Source of the DNA: Rubrimonas sp036735545
Lineage (GTDB): Bacteria > Pseudomonadota > Alphaproteobacteria > Rhodobacterales > Rhodobacteraceae
NCBI GenBank assembly: GCA_036735545.1
Contig: DAINOD010000005.1
Span: 1 to 64,000 of the forward strand
Direction: 5' to 3'
Length of the DNA stretch: 64,000 bases
Shown here piece after piece: positions 8,083-18,839 of this stretch. The position numbers and the translations under genes were made by a program. The notes under the pieces are model-generated. The model was not told the origin of the DNA, searched no databases, and worked only from the letters and a program-made list of their open reading frames with translations. How positions within the stretch are numbered: the stretch's first letter is position 1; every line of letters starts with the position of its first letter.

Positions 8083-8411
8083 CCGCCCGGCTTTCCAGCG
8101 ACTTCTGGGTCGCCGCCTACCGCGCGCGACTGGAGGCGGCGAACATCCCCGTCTATGTCGCCGCCCGCGGCGACGCGCAGGCCGGCGCGGTGCTGGTGAA
8201 GCTCGCGACGCTGGACGGCGCCGCGCGGCTCTACGCCCGCGAACTCGGGCCCGACGGCGCCCGTATGTGGAGCCTGATAGCCTCGGGGCCGGAGCCGGAG
8301 GTGGACGCCGCCGCCGCCCGCCAGCGCCGCTTCGACCCCGACGCGTGGCTGCTGGAGATCGAGGACCGGCAGGGCCGCACGCTGCTCGACGAGGAGGGGC
8401 TGGCCGGGTGA
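8079..8411 (+). CDS. DUF1491 family protein
   Basis: The 110-residue protein starts at a GTG overlapping the era stop. It matches the alphaproteobacterial DUF1491 pattern: an N-terminal TARLSSDFWVAAYRARL, then AGAVLVKL and a C-terminal RQRRFDPDAWLLEIEDR. It is a known neighbour of era in Rhodobacterales, with no assigned function. Co-translation with era is likely. Confidence 0.8.
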   Translation: MTARLSSDFWVAAYRARLEAANIPVYVAARGDAQAGAVLVKLATLDGAARLYARELGPDGARMWSLIASGPEPEVDAAAARQRRFDPDAWLLEIEDRQGRTLLDEEGLAG

Positions 8412-8443
8412 CGCCAGGCCCGCCCGCCGCTATGCTGCGCCGC

Positions 8444-8713
8444 ATGAGCGATGGAGATCCGCACCGCGCCCCGCTGGACGCCGACGCCTTCCGGGCGACG
8501 GCGCTCAAGGGGCGTTTCGCGGACGCCGTCCATGGCGTCGAACGGCGTCACGTCGTCGCCATGGCGCCGGCGACGATCGTTCACGCCGCCGGCGTCCGCC
8601 GCGCGCGCGACGGGCGTGAGACGCGGCTGCGCCGCGGCGACCGGGCCGCACCGCTGGTCACGATCGATCCGCCGGGTTGCTCGCTCGGCGTTCCCGCGCC
8701 GCCCGGGCGCTGA
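8444..8713 (+). CDS. Small hypothetical protein
   Basis: I do not recognise this 89-residue product. Third codon positions are strongly GC-rich and the frame fits neatly between the DUF1491 gene (32 bases upstream) and the ABC ATPase (10 bases downstream), which supports a real gene. It has no signal peptide, membrane span or cysteine cluster; the composition is basic with a late CSLGVPAPPGR tail. Confidence 0.5.
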   Translation: MSDGDPHRAPLDADAFRATALKGRFADAVHGVERRHVVAMAPATIVHAAGVRRARDGRETRLRRGDRAAPLVTIDPPGCSLGVPAPPGR

Positions 8714-8723
8714 GAGCCGCCCC

Positions 8724-9764
8724 ATGTCCATCCGGATCACCGGCGCGACCAAGCGCTTCGACGGCCGCGCGGCGGTGGACCGGATCGACCTCGACGTGCC
8801 GGCGGGCGCGTTCTTCGTCGCGCTGGGGCCCTCTGGCTGCGGCAAGTCCACGCTGCTGCGGCTGATCGCGGGGCTGGAGACGCTCGACGCAGGGACCGTC
8901 GCGCTCGATGGCGAGCCCGTGGCGGGGCCGGGCCTTCATCTGGCGCCCGAGGCGCGGCGCGTCGGCGTCGTCTTCCAGTCCTACGCGCTGTGGCCGCACA
9001 TGAGCGTCGCAGGCAACGTCGCGTTCCCCATCGAGGCCGCCGGCGCAGGACGCGCCGCCGCGGCCGCCGAGGCGCGCACGCACCTGCGCTCGGTGGCGTT
9101 GGAGGACTTCGCCGAGCGTCTGCCCGCCGCGCTGTCGGGCGGCCAGCGCCAGCGCGTCGCGCTCGCGCGCTGTCTGGCCAGCCGCGCGCGCACGGTGCTG
9201 ATGGACGAGCCGCTGGCCAACCTCGACCCGCATCTGCGCCATGCGATGGAGGAGGAGCTGGCCGCCTTCCACCGCAAGGCGGGGGTGACCACGCTCTACA
9301 TCACCCACGACCAGCGCGAGGCGATGGCGCTGGCGGATCTCGTCGCGGTCATGCGCGCCGGCCGCCTCGAGCAGGTCGCCCCGCCCGAGGACGTCTACGC
9401 GAGGCCGGCCACCGAGCATGTCGCCCGCTTCGTCGGCCGCGCCGCGATCCTCGCGGCGACCGTGGAGCGAAACGGGGCCGTCGCGCAGGCGATGGTCGGC
9501 GGCGCCGCCTGCCCCCTCGCAGGGGCGCCGGCCTCGGGACCGGCGCGGCTCGTGCTGCGGCCCGAGGACGTGGCGCCCGACCCCGACGGCCCGCTCGCGG
9601 GGCGGGTCGAGGGCGCGCGCTATCGCGGCGGGGTGTGGGAGGCTGGTCTCGTGGCGCCCGGCCTCGCCGAGGCCCTGCCCCTGACGACCCGGCGCAGACT
9701 GACGGACGGCGAGACCATCGCCGTCCGCCTTACCGGCGGCTGGGCGCTGCCCGCCGCCGGCTGA
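8724..9764 (+). CDS. ABC transporter ATP-binding protein (Fe3+/2-aminoethylphosphonate/polyamine class), orphan
   Basis: The 346-residue importer ATPase has Walker A GPSGCGKST at about 33-41, the Q-loop in VVFQSYALWPHMS, signature LSGGQRQRVALARCL, Walker B TVLMDEPLANLD and H-loop YITHDQREAMALADL, followed by a C-terminal regulatory (TOBE-like) domain. No permease or binding protein adjoins it. A binding protein and a fused permease of the same class, without an ATPase, lie at 39016 and 40948, and this could be their missing subunit. It faces ftsH tail to tail, four bases apart. Confidence 0.85.
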   Translation: MSIRITGATKRFDGRAAVDRIDLDVPAGAFFVALGPSGCGKSTLLRLIAGLETLDAGTVALDGEPVAGPGLHLAPEARRVGVVFQSYALWPHMSVAGNVAFPIEAAGAGRAAAAAEARTHLRSVALEDFAERLPAALSGGQRQRVALARCLASRARTVLMDEPLANLDPHLRHAMEEELAAFHRKAGVTTLYITHDQREAMALADLVAVMRAGRLEQVAPPEDVYARPATEHVARFVGRAAILAATVERNGAVAQAMVGGAACPLAGAPASGPARLVLRPEDVAPDPDGPLAGRVEGARYRGGVWEAGLVAPGLAEALPLTTRRRLTDGETIAVRLTGGWALPAAG

Positions 9765-9768
9765 GGGA

Positions 9769-11685
<1,917 letters not shown>

Positions 11686-11724
11686 GTCGCGCGCCTCTCT
11701 CCCCGCCGGTTGTCCCGGCCAAGC

Positions 11725-13002
11725 TCACATAAGTCCGCCGATATCCAATTCAACGCAACCCCGCGGCGCCAGCCGGGCGGCGAGCCCCGCGCCGAAGCCC
11801 GCGACGGGCGCGCAGGCGAGGCGGTCGCCGACCCAGAGCGCGGGGCTGGCGAGCCGGGCGGGGCGCGGGGCGCGCGTCCAGGCCGCCGCCGGGCGCCAAC
11901 CGTCGCGGCGCGCGGCGGCCAGCGCGGCCTCGCCGGCCGGGCCCAGCGCGCGCACCTCGCCGGCGGCGTCGGCGCAGACGCGCCACCGGCCGTCCCAGAG
12001 GGCCGACAGCGGCGCGCGCAGCGCCTGCGTCGCCGCGACCGGCTCGCGGGCCAGCGCCACCACCGCCCCGGCGTCCCAGACGAGGCAGCCGTGCAGGGTG
12101 CGCCCACTCCCCAGCGCTGCGTCGCGCGCGGCCTGCAGCAGGCTCTCCAGAGCCGCAAGACGGGGGCGCAGCGGAGCGCCCGAGACCGCCGACAGCGCGC
12201 GCGCCAGCAGACGCAGGGCGATCTCGTCCGGCGCCGCGACCAGCGCCGCGCGGTCGAGCCGCAGGGCGCCCGCGGCCCCCCAGCGCGCCGCGCCGGCCCA
12301 GAGCGCGTCGGTCTGCGCATCCAGCGCCGCGCGGGCGCGCCGCATCCGATCGGCCGTGTCGGCGAGGCACGCCGCGTCCAGCCCCAGCGCGGCCAGCGCC
12401 CGGCGCGCCGTCACGCGGTCGAAGGACGGGTCGTCGTTGGAGGGGTCGTCCACCCACGTCTCGCCGCGCGCGACCAGCCACGCCCGCAGCGCGTCGCGGC
12501 GCAGGCCGAGCAGCGGCCGCAGCCACGTCACGCCTTCTCGCCGCGTCGCAGGGGCCATGCCCGACAGCCCGTCGACGCCCGAGCCACGCGCCAGGCGCAG
12601 AAGGACCGTCTCCGCCTGATCGTCCAGCGTGTGGCCGAGCGCGACCGCCGCCAGCCCCTCGCGCGCCGCCCAGCCCGCCAGCAGCGCCGTGCGCGCCTCC
12701 CGCGCCGCCGCCTGCAGGTTGCCGCGGCCGTCCCAGCCTTCCCAGCGCAAGACCGCCGCCGGCAGCCCCAGCGCCCCGGCGCGCGCGACGACGCCGGCGG
12801 CTTCGGCGGCAGCCTCGGGACGCAGGCCGTGGTCCACGCTGGCGACCGCGAGCCGTTCGCCGCGCGCCGCGCCCCACTCCGCCGCCAGCAGCATCAGCGC
12901 GAGGCTGTCGCCGCCGCCGGACACCGCGAGCCCCAGAGCCCCCTCGGGCCGCAGCGCGTCGAGCGCGGCGAACGCGGCGGCGCGGAGGGTCTCCGGCGTC
13001 AC
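11725..13002 (-). CDS. tilS: tRNA(Ile)-lysidine synthetase
   Basis: TilS attaches lysine to C34 of tRNA-Ile(CAU) so that it reads AUA. The 425-residue protein has the N-type ATP pyrophosphatase loop AVSGGGDSLAL near residues 27-36, VDHGLRPEA, the GHTLDDQAETVLLRL block, and DDPSNDDPSFDRVTARR. The start is a GTG that overlaps the cpoB stop (GTGA); upstream in-frame ATG would run far into cpoB. It lies between cpoB and ftsH, as in other Rhodobacterales. Confidence 0.93.
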   Translation of the reverse strand: MTPETLRAAAFAALDALRPEGALGLAVSGGGDSLALMLLAAEWGAARGERLAVASVDHGLRPEAAAEAAGVVARAGALGLPAAVLRWEGWDGRGNLQAAAREARTALLAGWAAREGLAAVALGHTLDDQAETVLLRLARGSGVDGLSGMAPATRREGVTWLRPLLGLRRDALRAWLVARGETWVDDPSNDDPSFDRVTARRALAALGLDAACLADTADRMRRARAALDAQTDALWAGAARWGAAGALRLDRAALVAAPDEIALRLLARALSAVSGAPLRPRLAALESLLQAARDAALGSGRTLHGCLVWDAGAVVALAREPVAATQALRAPLSALWDGRWRVCADAAGEVRALGPAGEAALAAARRDGWRPAAAWTRAPRPARLASPALWVGDRLACAPVAGFGAGLAARLAPRGCVELDIGGLM

Positions 13003-13895
13003 CCGCAGCTGGCGCGGGCCGCCCCTTCGCGGGCGCGGGCCTGCAGGCTGGGCCCGGCCGAGGGGAAGCGGGAGGAGAATTCGGCGAAGGTCGCGCAGGC
13101 CTCGGACAGTCGGCCGAGTTGCGCCAGCGCCGTCGCGAGGCCGAGCAGGTTCTCCGGCGCGCCCGGCAGCGCGCCATGATCGCGCACGCCGGCCAGATGC
13201 GCCCGCGCCGCCTCCTGATGCCGGCCGGCCGCCGCGAAGGTCTCGCCCAGCAGCCGCCACGCCTCGCCGGCCAGCGCGCTGTCGGGAAAGTCGAGCAGGA
13301 AGTCCGTCATCGGCTTCTCGCCGCCGCGCAGGCCGCGCAACTCCAGTTCGCGGGCCGCGGCGTCGAAGGCGGCGCGCTCGGGGCCCGGCACCGTCACCCG
13401 CATCGTGCCCAGCGCCGCCGGCGGGGCGCCGAGCGTGGGCGCCGACGCGGCGGGCGGGTTCTGCGGCGGCGCCGTGGGCGCGGCCGTCTGGGGCGCGGCC
13501 GTCTGCGGCGGGGGCGTCTGCGGCGGCGGGGAGGCGCCGGCGGGGCCGCTTTCCTCCAGCAGCGACAGCCGGTCGTCGAGGAACTGCCAGCGCGCCTCGG
13601 CGTCGGCGCGGGCCTGCCGCTGGGCGAACTCGAGCGCCTCGAGATTGGCCGTCAGCCGCCGCAGCTCGGTCTCGAAGGCGGCGAGACGGCCGAGGACCTC
13701 AGCCTGCACGGCCGCCCCCCCAGACGCGCCCTGCTGCCCGCCGAGCCGGCCGCGGATCGCCTGAAGCTCCGCGTCCAGAACCTGCAGCCGGCCGGTCAGC
13801 TCCGCGCGTTCGGCCGCGCCGAGCTCCTGCGCGGGCGCCACGGCGCCCCCGGCCGCGAACAGCGCCGCCGCAACCGCCATGACACCCGCGCGCAT
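12999..13895 (-). CDS. cpoB: Cell division coordinator CpoB (YbgF)
   Basis: The 298-residue periplasmic protein links the Tol-Pal system with peptidoglycan synthesis during constriction. It shows a signal peptide (MRAGVMAVAAALFAAGGAVA), a trimerising coiled coil at about 30-110, a Pro/Ala/Gln linker at about 118-155, and C-terminal TPR repeats beginning near FDAAARELELRGL. It follows pal by four bases and overlaps tilS. Confidence 0.9.
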   Translation of the reverse strand: MRAGVMAVAAALFAAGGAVAPAQELGAAERAELTGRLQVLDAELQAIRGRLGGQQGASGGAAVQAEVLGRLAAFETELRRLTANLEALEFAQRQARADAEARWQFLDDRLSLLEESGPAGASPPPQTPPPQTAAPQTAAPTAPPQNPPAASAPTLGAPPAALGTMRVTVPGPERAAFDAAARELELRGLRGGEKPMTDFLLDFPDSALAGEAWRLLGETFAAAGRHQEAARAHLAGVRDHGALPGAPENLLGLATALAQLGRLSEACATFAEFSSRFPSAGPSLQARAREGAARASCG

Positions 13896-13899
13896 CGGC

Positions 13900-14415
13900 T
13901 CAGCTCAGCGGCGCGCGGGCGGCGACGCTCACCGACCGGCGGTTCTGCGACCATGCGGCCTCGTTCGAGCCGACCGCCACCGGGCGTTCCTTGCCGAAGG
14001 AGACGGTGCGCATCCGGCCAGCCGCCACGCCCTGCGTCAGCAGGAAGTCGCGCGCCGACTGCGCCCGGCGCGCGCCCAGCGCGATGTTGTATTCGCGCGT
14101 TCCGCGCTCGTCGGCGTGGCCCTCGATGGTGACGTTGACCGCCGGATTGGCGATCAGCCACGCGGCCTGCCGGGTCAGCGTGTCGCGCGCCGCGAAGTCC
14201 AGCGTCGAGCTGTCGGTGTCGAAGAACACCCGGTCGCCCACCGAGACGTTGAAATACTCGATGGTCGAGGGGTCCAGCGACCCGGCCCCGAAGGCGCCGG
14301 AGCCCGCGCCGGCCCCGCCGGCGCCGTCCATCGCGGCGGGATCGGGGTCGGAGGCGCAGGCGGCCAGACCCAGCGCGAGCAGGGCGGCGAAGGGAAGGCG
14401 GGAAAGCGTGCTCAT
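13900..14415 (-). CDS. pal: Peptidoglycan-associated lipoprotein Pal
   Basis: Pal is an outer-membrane lipoprotein that grips peptidoglycan through an OmpA-like domain. The 171-residue precursor has a lipobox LGLAAC with Cys20, a Gly-rich linker, and the OmpA domain with FFDTDSSTLDF and the peptidoglycan-binding run TIEGHADERGTREYNIALG. It lies between tolB and cpoB. Confidence 0.96.
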   Translation of the reverse strand: MSTLSRLPFAALLALGLAACASDPDPAAMDGAGGAGAGSGAFGAGSLDPSTIEYFNVSVGDRVFFDTDSSTLDFAARDTLTRQAAWLIANPAVNVTIEGHADERGTREYNIALGARRAQSARDFLLTQGVAAGRMRTVSFGKERPVAVGSNEAAWSQNRRSVSVAARAPLS

Positions 14416-14495
14416 GGTCTGCCTCTCGGAATGCGCGCCTTGTTGGCGGCTTGTTGCGGTCAGATGCGCTGCGCGGAGCGGCCGCGCAACCGGAT

Positions 14496-15848
14496 TCACG
14501 GCAGCAGCGGCGACCATGCGGGGTCGGACGCGGCGTTGGGGGTGGGAACGCGCCGCAGCGCGCCCCCGCCGATGTCGACCGCCCACAGCGACGGCGCGCC
14601 GCTCTGGCCGGGGCTCTCGCGGAAGAAGGCCAGCACACGGCCATTGGGCGCCCAGGTCGGCCCCTCGCTGTGGAAGGTGGCGTCGAGCACCCGCTCGTCG
14701 GAGCCGTCGGGCCGCATCACGCCGACCTGGATCTGGCCCGACGCGATGCGGGTGAAGGCGAGGAAGTCGCCGCGCGGCGACCACACCGGCGTCGAGTAGC
14801 GGCCCTGACCGAAGCTGATGCGCCGCGCGGTGGCCTCGCCGCCGGCGGTGTCCATGACATAGATCTGCTGGCCGCCGCCGCGGTCGCTCTCGAAGGCGAT
14901 CTGGCGGGCGTCCGGCGAGAAGCTGGGCGCGGTCTCGATGGCGGGGCTGCGCGTCAGCCGACGCAGCTGCCGCGTGGCGAGGTCCATCAGGTAGATGTCG
15001 GAGTTGCCGTCCTGCGACAGCGACAGCACCACCTGTCGCCCGTCCGGCGAGAAGCGCGGCGCGAAGGTCATGCCCGGGAAACGACCGAGCAGCTCCTGCT
15101 GACCGCTGTCGAGGTTGAGGATGTAGACCTGCGGCTCGCCGGACGCGTAGCTGATGTAGAGGATGTCCTGGCTGGTCGGCGAGAAGCGCGGCGTCAGCAC
15201 GAGGTCCTCGCCGCGGGTGAGATAGCGCAGGTTGGCGCCGTCCTGGTCCATCAGCGCAAGCCGCTTGACGCGGGCGTCCTTGGGCCCGGTCTCCTCGACG
15301 AAGACAATGCGGCTGTCGAAATAGCCGCCCTCCCCCGTCACCGCCGAGTAGACCGCATCCGCGACCTTGTGCGCCGCGCGCCGCCACGCGGCGGGGTCGA
15401 CGAGGAACTGCAGCCCCTGCGTCTGCTCGGCCGATGCGACGTCGAACAGACGGAAGCGCACGCGCAGCCGTCCGTCGCCCTCCACCTGCGCGTCGCCGAT
15501 CACCAGCGCCTCGGCCCCCGACGCGCCCCACGCCGCGAAGTCCGGCGCGTCGTTCAGGCTCGTGGGCGGGCGCGGCTGGCGTTCGCGCGCGATCTGCGTG
15601 AACAGGCCCGACCCCTCGAGATTGCGGACCACCACCTCGGTAAGGTTGGCCGCCAGCGACTGGGCCTGATCGCCGCTGGCCAGAAAGGTGGGCGCGGCGA
15701 AGGGTATGGGGCGGAACTGGCCGCCGGCGATGGTGATCTCCAGCGGCTGCGCCGCAGCGAGGCGGGCGACCAGCGCCGCGGCGACGCCGCCCGCGAGCGC
15801 CGCGCGGCGGGTGGGCAGGAGCGGCGCGGCATGGCGCATGACCGTCAT
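14496..15848 (-). CDS. tolB: Tol-Pal system protein TolB
   Basis: TolB is the periplasmic beta-propeller that binds Pal and is released by TolA. The 450-residue precursor starts at an ATG overlapping the tolA stop (ATGA); ATG 15839 is an alternative. A signal sequence with an RR pair is followed by an N-terminal domain (TLTEVVVRNLEGSGLFT in outline) and six propeller blades marked by repeated FSPDGRQV, FSPDARQIAFESDRGG and WAPNGRVLAFFRE motifs. Confidence 0.95.
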   Translation of the reverse strand: MTVMRHAAPLLPTRRAALAGGVAAALVARLAAAQPLEITIAGGQFRPIPFAAPTFLASGDQAQSLAANLTEVVVRNLEGSGLFTQIARERQPRPPTSLNDAPDFAAWGASGAEALVIGDAQVEGDGRLRVRFRLFDVASAEQTQGLQFLVDPAAWRRAAHKVADAVYSAVTGEGGYFDSRIVFVEETGPKDARVKRLALMDQDGANLRYLTRGEDLVLTPRFSPTSQDILYISYASGEPQVYILNLDSGQQELLGRFPGMTFAPRFSPDGRQVVLSLSQDGNSDIYLMDLATRQLRRLTRSPAIETAPSFSPDARQIAFESDRGGGQQIYVMDTAGGEATARRISFGQGRYSTPVWSPRGDFLAFTRIASGQIQVGVMRPDGSDERVLDATFHSEGPTWAPNGRVLAFFRESPGQSGAPSLWAVDIGGGALRRVPTPNAASDPAWSPLLP

Positions 15849-17119
15849 AGCAGCTGGATCTCCCTCGGAGTGAACGTCGCGCGGATCACGCGCCAGTCGT
15901 CGTAGTTGTCGGCCGGCAATGCGGAGAACACGCCCGCGTTCGCGGCGTTCCGCAGCGCGGTGCGGCCGAAGAAGAACAGGGCGCGATGCTGCTGGTCGAG
16001 CTGGTTGATCGCGCTCGCCGGCGCGATGACGCGCGGGTCGCCGACGATCGCGCCGTCCGGCGAGAGGTCGATCTCGATGGTGACGCGCAGCGACTCGGCG
16101 TTGAGCTGATCCTGCAGCGGGTTGAAGTGCCGCCGCACGCCGTCCACGAGCCCCTGCACGACCGAACCCGGCAAAGGGCGCGCCGCGCGCTGCTGGCCGC
16201 CCTGCGCCTGCGGCTGGGGCTCCGCCGCCGGCTGGGACTGCGCCGCGGCGATGGCCGCGTCGAGCGCGGCGCGCTCGGCCGCGCGGCGCTCCGCCTCGGT
16301 CGGCTCCGGCGCGCTGCGGGGCGCGGCGGGCGCGGGCGTCGCGGGTCGCGGCGCCTCGGGCTGGGTCGGCGGCGGCGCGGCGGCGGCGCTCTCGGTCGGC
16401 CGTTCAGGCCGGCGCGCGGGCGGCGCGGCGCGGGCCGGCGTGGTCGCCTGCACCGTGGGGCTCGCGCTGGCGGCGGGGTCGGCCACGCTCTGCGGGACGG
16501 CCAGCGCAGGCGGCAGGTCGCCGTCCTCGGCCTCGGGCGCGGCCGGCGCCTCCTGCGGCGCGGCGGGGCGCGGCGGGGCCAGCGTCGCGGACGGCGCGCT
16601 CGGGGGCGGCGCCGCGTCGGACTCGGCGACGCGCGAGGAAGGCGGCGGCGGCGGCGCGGCCTGATCGACCGGGGGCGTCGGACGCGGCGCCTGGGCCGCC
16701 GGCTCGGCAGGACGCGGCGGGCGCGGCGGGGCTGGCGCGGCGGAAGCGGGCGGGGGCGCGACGCGCGCGATCTCGGCCGGCGCGTCGGGCGCGTCGGGTC
16801 GCGGCGGGGACGCCTGCGGCTCGGGCTCCTGGCGCGGACGCGGAGCCGCCGCCGCCGGGGGCGGCGTCTCGGCCGCCGGCGCGGGGGATGGCGCGTCGCG
16901 GCTCGGGGTCGGCTGCGGCGGGGCCGGCGGCGCGAAGCCGCCCTCGGGCGCGGTGGGCGCGGTGGATATCGCGGCGTCGAAGTCCGCCGCCGAGATCAGC
17001 GACACCTGGCTGACCTCCATGTTGCGCGCCCGCGCGCCCGGAAACAGCAGGCCGCCGAAGATCGCCAGCGCGATCACCGCGCCGTGCAGCGCCCCCGAGA
17101 CTGCCGCGCCCGTGCGCAT
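15845..17119 (-). CDS. tolA: TolA inner-membrane energy transducer
   Basis: The 424-residue protein has one N-terminal membrane span (SGALHGAVIALAIFGGLLF, residues 8-26), a very long Pro/Ala-rich periplasmic arm to about residue 300, and a small C-terminal domain with VQGLVDGVRRHFNPLQ and VTIEIDLSPDGAIV. TolA couples TolQR proton flow to TolB-Pal at the outer membrane. The arm is proline-rich rather than the lysine/alanine helix of enteric TolA, as is common in alphaproteobacteria. Confidence 0.85.
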   Translation of the reverse strand: MRTGAAVSGALHGAVIALAIFGGLLFPGARARNMEVSQVSLISAADFDAAISTAPTAPEGGFAPPAPPQPTPSRDAPSPAPAAETPPPAAAAPRPRQEPEPQASPPRPDAPDAPAEIARVAPPPASAAPAPPRPPRPAEPAAQAPRPTPPVDQAAPPPPPSSRVAESDAAPPPSAPSATLAPPRPAAPQEAPAAPEAEDGDLPPALAVPQSVADPAASASPTVQATTPARAAPPARRPERPTESAAAAPPPTQPEAPRPATPAPAAPRSAPEPTEAERRAAERAALDAAIAAAQSQPAAEPQPQAQGGQQRAARPLPGSVVQGLVDGVRRHFNPLQDQLNAESLRVTIEIDLSPDGAIVGDPRVIAPASAINQLDQQHRALFFFGRTALRNAANAGVFSALPADNYDDWRVIRATFTPREIQLL

Positions 17120-17146
17120 CGTCCTCCCTCCGCCACCGTCAGGCGG

Positions 17147-17614
17147 TCAGTTCGCCCGCGTCCCGGTCCCCGCAGGGTCCGTGACGAGGCCGATGTTGCG
17201 GAACCCGCCCGCGTTGAGCGCGCCCATCACCTGCGCGACGCGCCCGTAGTCCAGCGCCGTATCCGCGCGCAGGAACACCCGGTCCGTCGCGCGGCCGGCG
17301 GCCGCAGCCTGCAAGGTGGCGATGAAGTCTTCGAACGCAACCGGCTCGCGCTGGACGTAGATCTGGCCCGAGGCGTCGAGGTTGACGGTCAGCGGCTCCT
17401 CCCGGTCCACCGGCAGGGCCGCGGCGGCGCTGCGCGGCAGCTGCAGCGGCACGCCAACCGTCAGCAGGGGCGCGGCGACCATGAACACCACCAGCAGCAC
17501 CATCATCACGTCGACGAAGGGCGTCACGTTGATGTCCGAGACCGGGCGGGATCGCGCGCGGCGGCGCCGCCCGCGCGGGGCCTCGGCCGCCTCGGCGGCG
17601 AGCCGGGCGTTCAC
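17147..17614 (-). CDS. tolR: Tol-Pal system protein TolR
   Basis: TolR forms the inner-membrane ion-driven motor with TolQ. The 155-residue protein has a basic cytoplasmic start, then the ExbD/TolR block SDINVTPFVDVMMVLLVVFM with the proton-carrying aspartate, and a periplasmic domain with VFLRADTALDYGRVAQVM. It begins at a GTG overlapping the tolQ stop (GTGA). Confidence 0.95.
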   Translation of the reverse strand: MNARLAAEAAEAPRGRRRRARSRPVSDINVTPFVDVMMVLLVVFMVAAPLLTVGVPLQLPRSAAAALPVDREEPLTVNLDASGQIYVQREPVAFEDFIATLQAAAAGRATDRVFLRADTALDYGRVAQVMGALNAGGFRNIGLVTDPAGTGTRAN

Positions 17615-18315
17615 GCCGCCCCCCGCATCATCTGCCGCGACAGGATCACGGCGAACTCGTCGGCGAAGGCCTCGAGCCGGCTGGTCAGGCGCTGCGCGTC
17701 GCCGGTCAGCTTGTTGTAGAAGATCACCGCCGGCACCGCCGCGATCAGGCCGATCGCGGTCGTCACCAGCGCCTCGGCGATGCCCGGGGCCACCGTGGCG
17801 AGGTTGGTGTTCTGCTGGATCGAGATCTGCTCGAAGGCGGTCATGATGCCCCAGACCGTCCCGAACAGCCCCACATAGGGCGCGATCGACCCGGTGGTGG
17901 CGAGGAAGGTCAGCCGCCCCGAGAAGCTCTCCGTCTCCCGCGCCAGCGCCACGTCGAGGCTGCGGTCGATGCGGTCGCGGGCGCCGGGGATCAGCGCGCC
18001 GGTCTTGTCGAAGCTGCGCCGCCATTCGCCCATGCCGGCGACGAAGACCCGCTCGATCGCCGAGCGCGGCTTCGTCCCGATCCGGTCGTAGAGCGCGTCG
18101 AGCGGCTGCCCGGACCAGAACGCATCCTCGAACAGGGCGCAGTCGCGGTTGATCTTCCGGCTGGCGAGCCAGCGGTCGACGATGATCGCCCACGACCAGA
18201 AGGAGGCGATCACCAGCGAAACGGTGACCGCCTGCACCACAAGCGTGGCGCGCGTGAACATGGCCACGAGCGAGAAATCTATCCCGCCCGCGGCCGACAG
18301 GATGTCGGTCTCCAT
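17611..18315 (-). CDS. tolQ: Tol-Pal system protein TolQ
   Basis: TolQ (234 residues) is the MotA/ExbB-type proton channel subunit of the Tol-Pal motor. It has a first membrane span around residues 17-44 (ATLVVQAVTVSLVIASFWSW) and the conserved late spans in LATTGSIAPYVGLFGTVWGI and APGIAEALVTTAIGLIAAVP. It is the first of the five core tol-pal genes; ybgC lies 113 bases upstream. Confidence 0.96.
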   Translation of the reverse strand: METDILSAAGGIDFSLVAMFTRATLVVQAVTVSLVIASFWSWAIIVDRWLASRKINRDCALFEDAFWSGQPLDALYDRIGTKPRSAIERVFVAGMGEWRRSFDKTGALIPGARDRIDRSLDVALARETESFSGRLTFLATTGSIAPYVGLFGTVWGIMTAFEQISIQQNTNLATVAPGIAEALVTTAIGLIAAVPAVIFYNKLTGDAQRLTSRLEAFADEFAVILSRQMMRGAA

Positions 18316-18428
18316 GCCGCTCGAACCTCATGACCGCGCGGGGTCTTGACGCCCCGCAGCGTCCGGGCGGACTGACCCGCCATTACGCCTTTTTCAAGGC
18401 GGAAGAGTCCGTCATTCGCCGCAGCGCG

Positions 18429-18839
18429 TCAATGCCCGTCCGCGCCGTGGCGCCGCAGCGCCGCGCGCACGGCTTCGGGGAGCCGCACGGCTCGGCCGGA
18501 TGCGTCCACCGCCGCCACGCGCACCTCGGCCTCGGCCAACCGCTCCGCGCCGCGCAGCAGGCGCTGGGCCAGCAGGACCGAGGCGCGGCCGGTCTCGATC
18601 GCCTCGGTCTCCACGGTCAGCAGGTCGTCGAAGCGGGCCGGCGCGCGGTAGTCGATGGCGAGCCGGCTCACCACCAGAACGATCCCCGCCTCCGCCTTGA
18701 GCCGCCCCTGCTCGACGCCGCCGGCGCGCAACGCCTCGGTGCGCCCGCGCTCCAGATAGCGCAGGTGGTTGGCGTGATAGACGATGCCGCCGAGGTCGAC
18801 GTCCTCGTAGTAGACGCGCAGGCTCAGGCGGTGGATCAC
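18429..18839 (-). CDS. ybgC: Tol-Pal-associated acyl-CoA thioesterase YbgC
   Basis: The 136-residue hotdog-fold thioesterase has the YbgC signature YYEDVDLGGIVYHANHLRYLERGRTE in outline, with the catalytic aspartate in EDVD and the Y-H-A-N-H-L-R-Y block. It hydrolyses acyl-CoA or acyl-ACP and accompanies tolQRAB in most proteobacteria. Its ATG overlaps the bolA stop (ATGA). Confidence 0.94.
   Translation of the reverse strand: MIHRLSLRVYYEDVDLGGIVYHANHLRYLERGRTEALRAGGVEQGRLKAEAGIVLVVSRLAIDYRAPARFDDLLTVETEAIETGRASVLLAQRLLRGAERLAEAEVRVAAVDASGRAVRLPEAVRAALRRHGADGH

Noticed and set aside
16200..16900. Low-complexity GC-rich stretch with repeat-like composition.
   Set aside because: It is the Pro/Ala-rich arm of TolA; codons vary and no DNA repeat unit is present.
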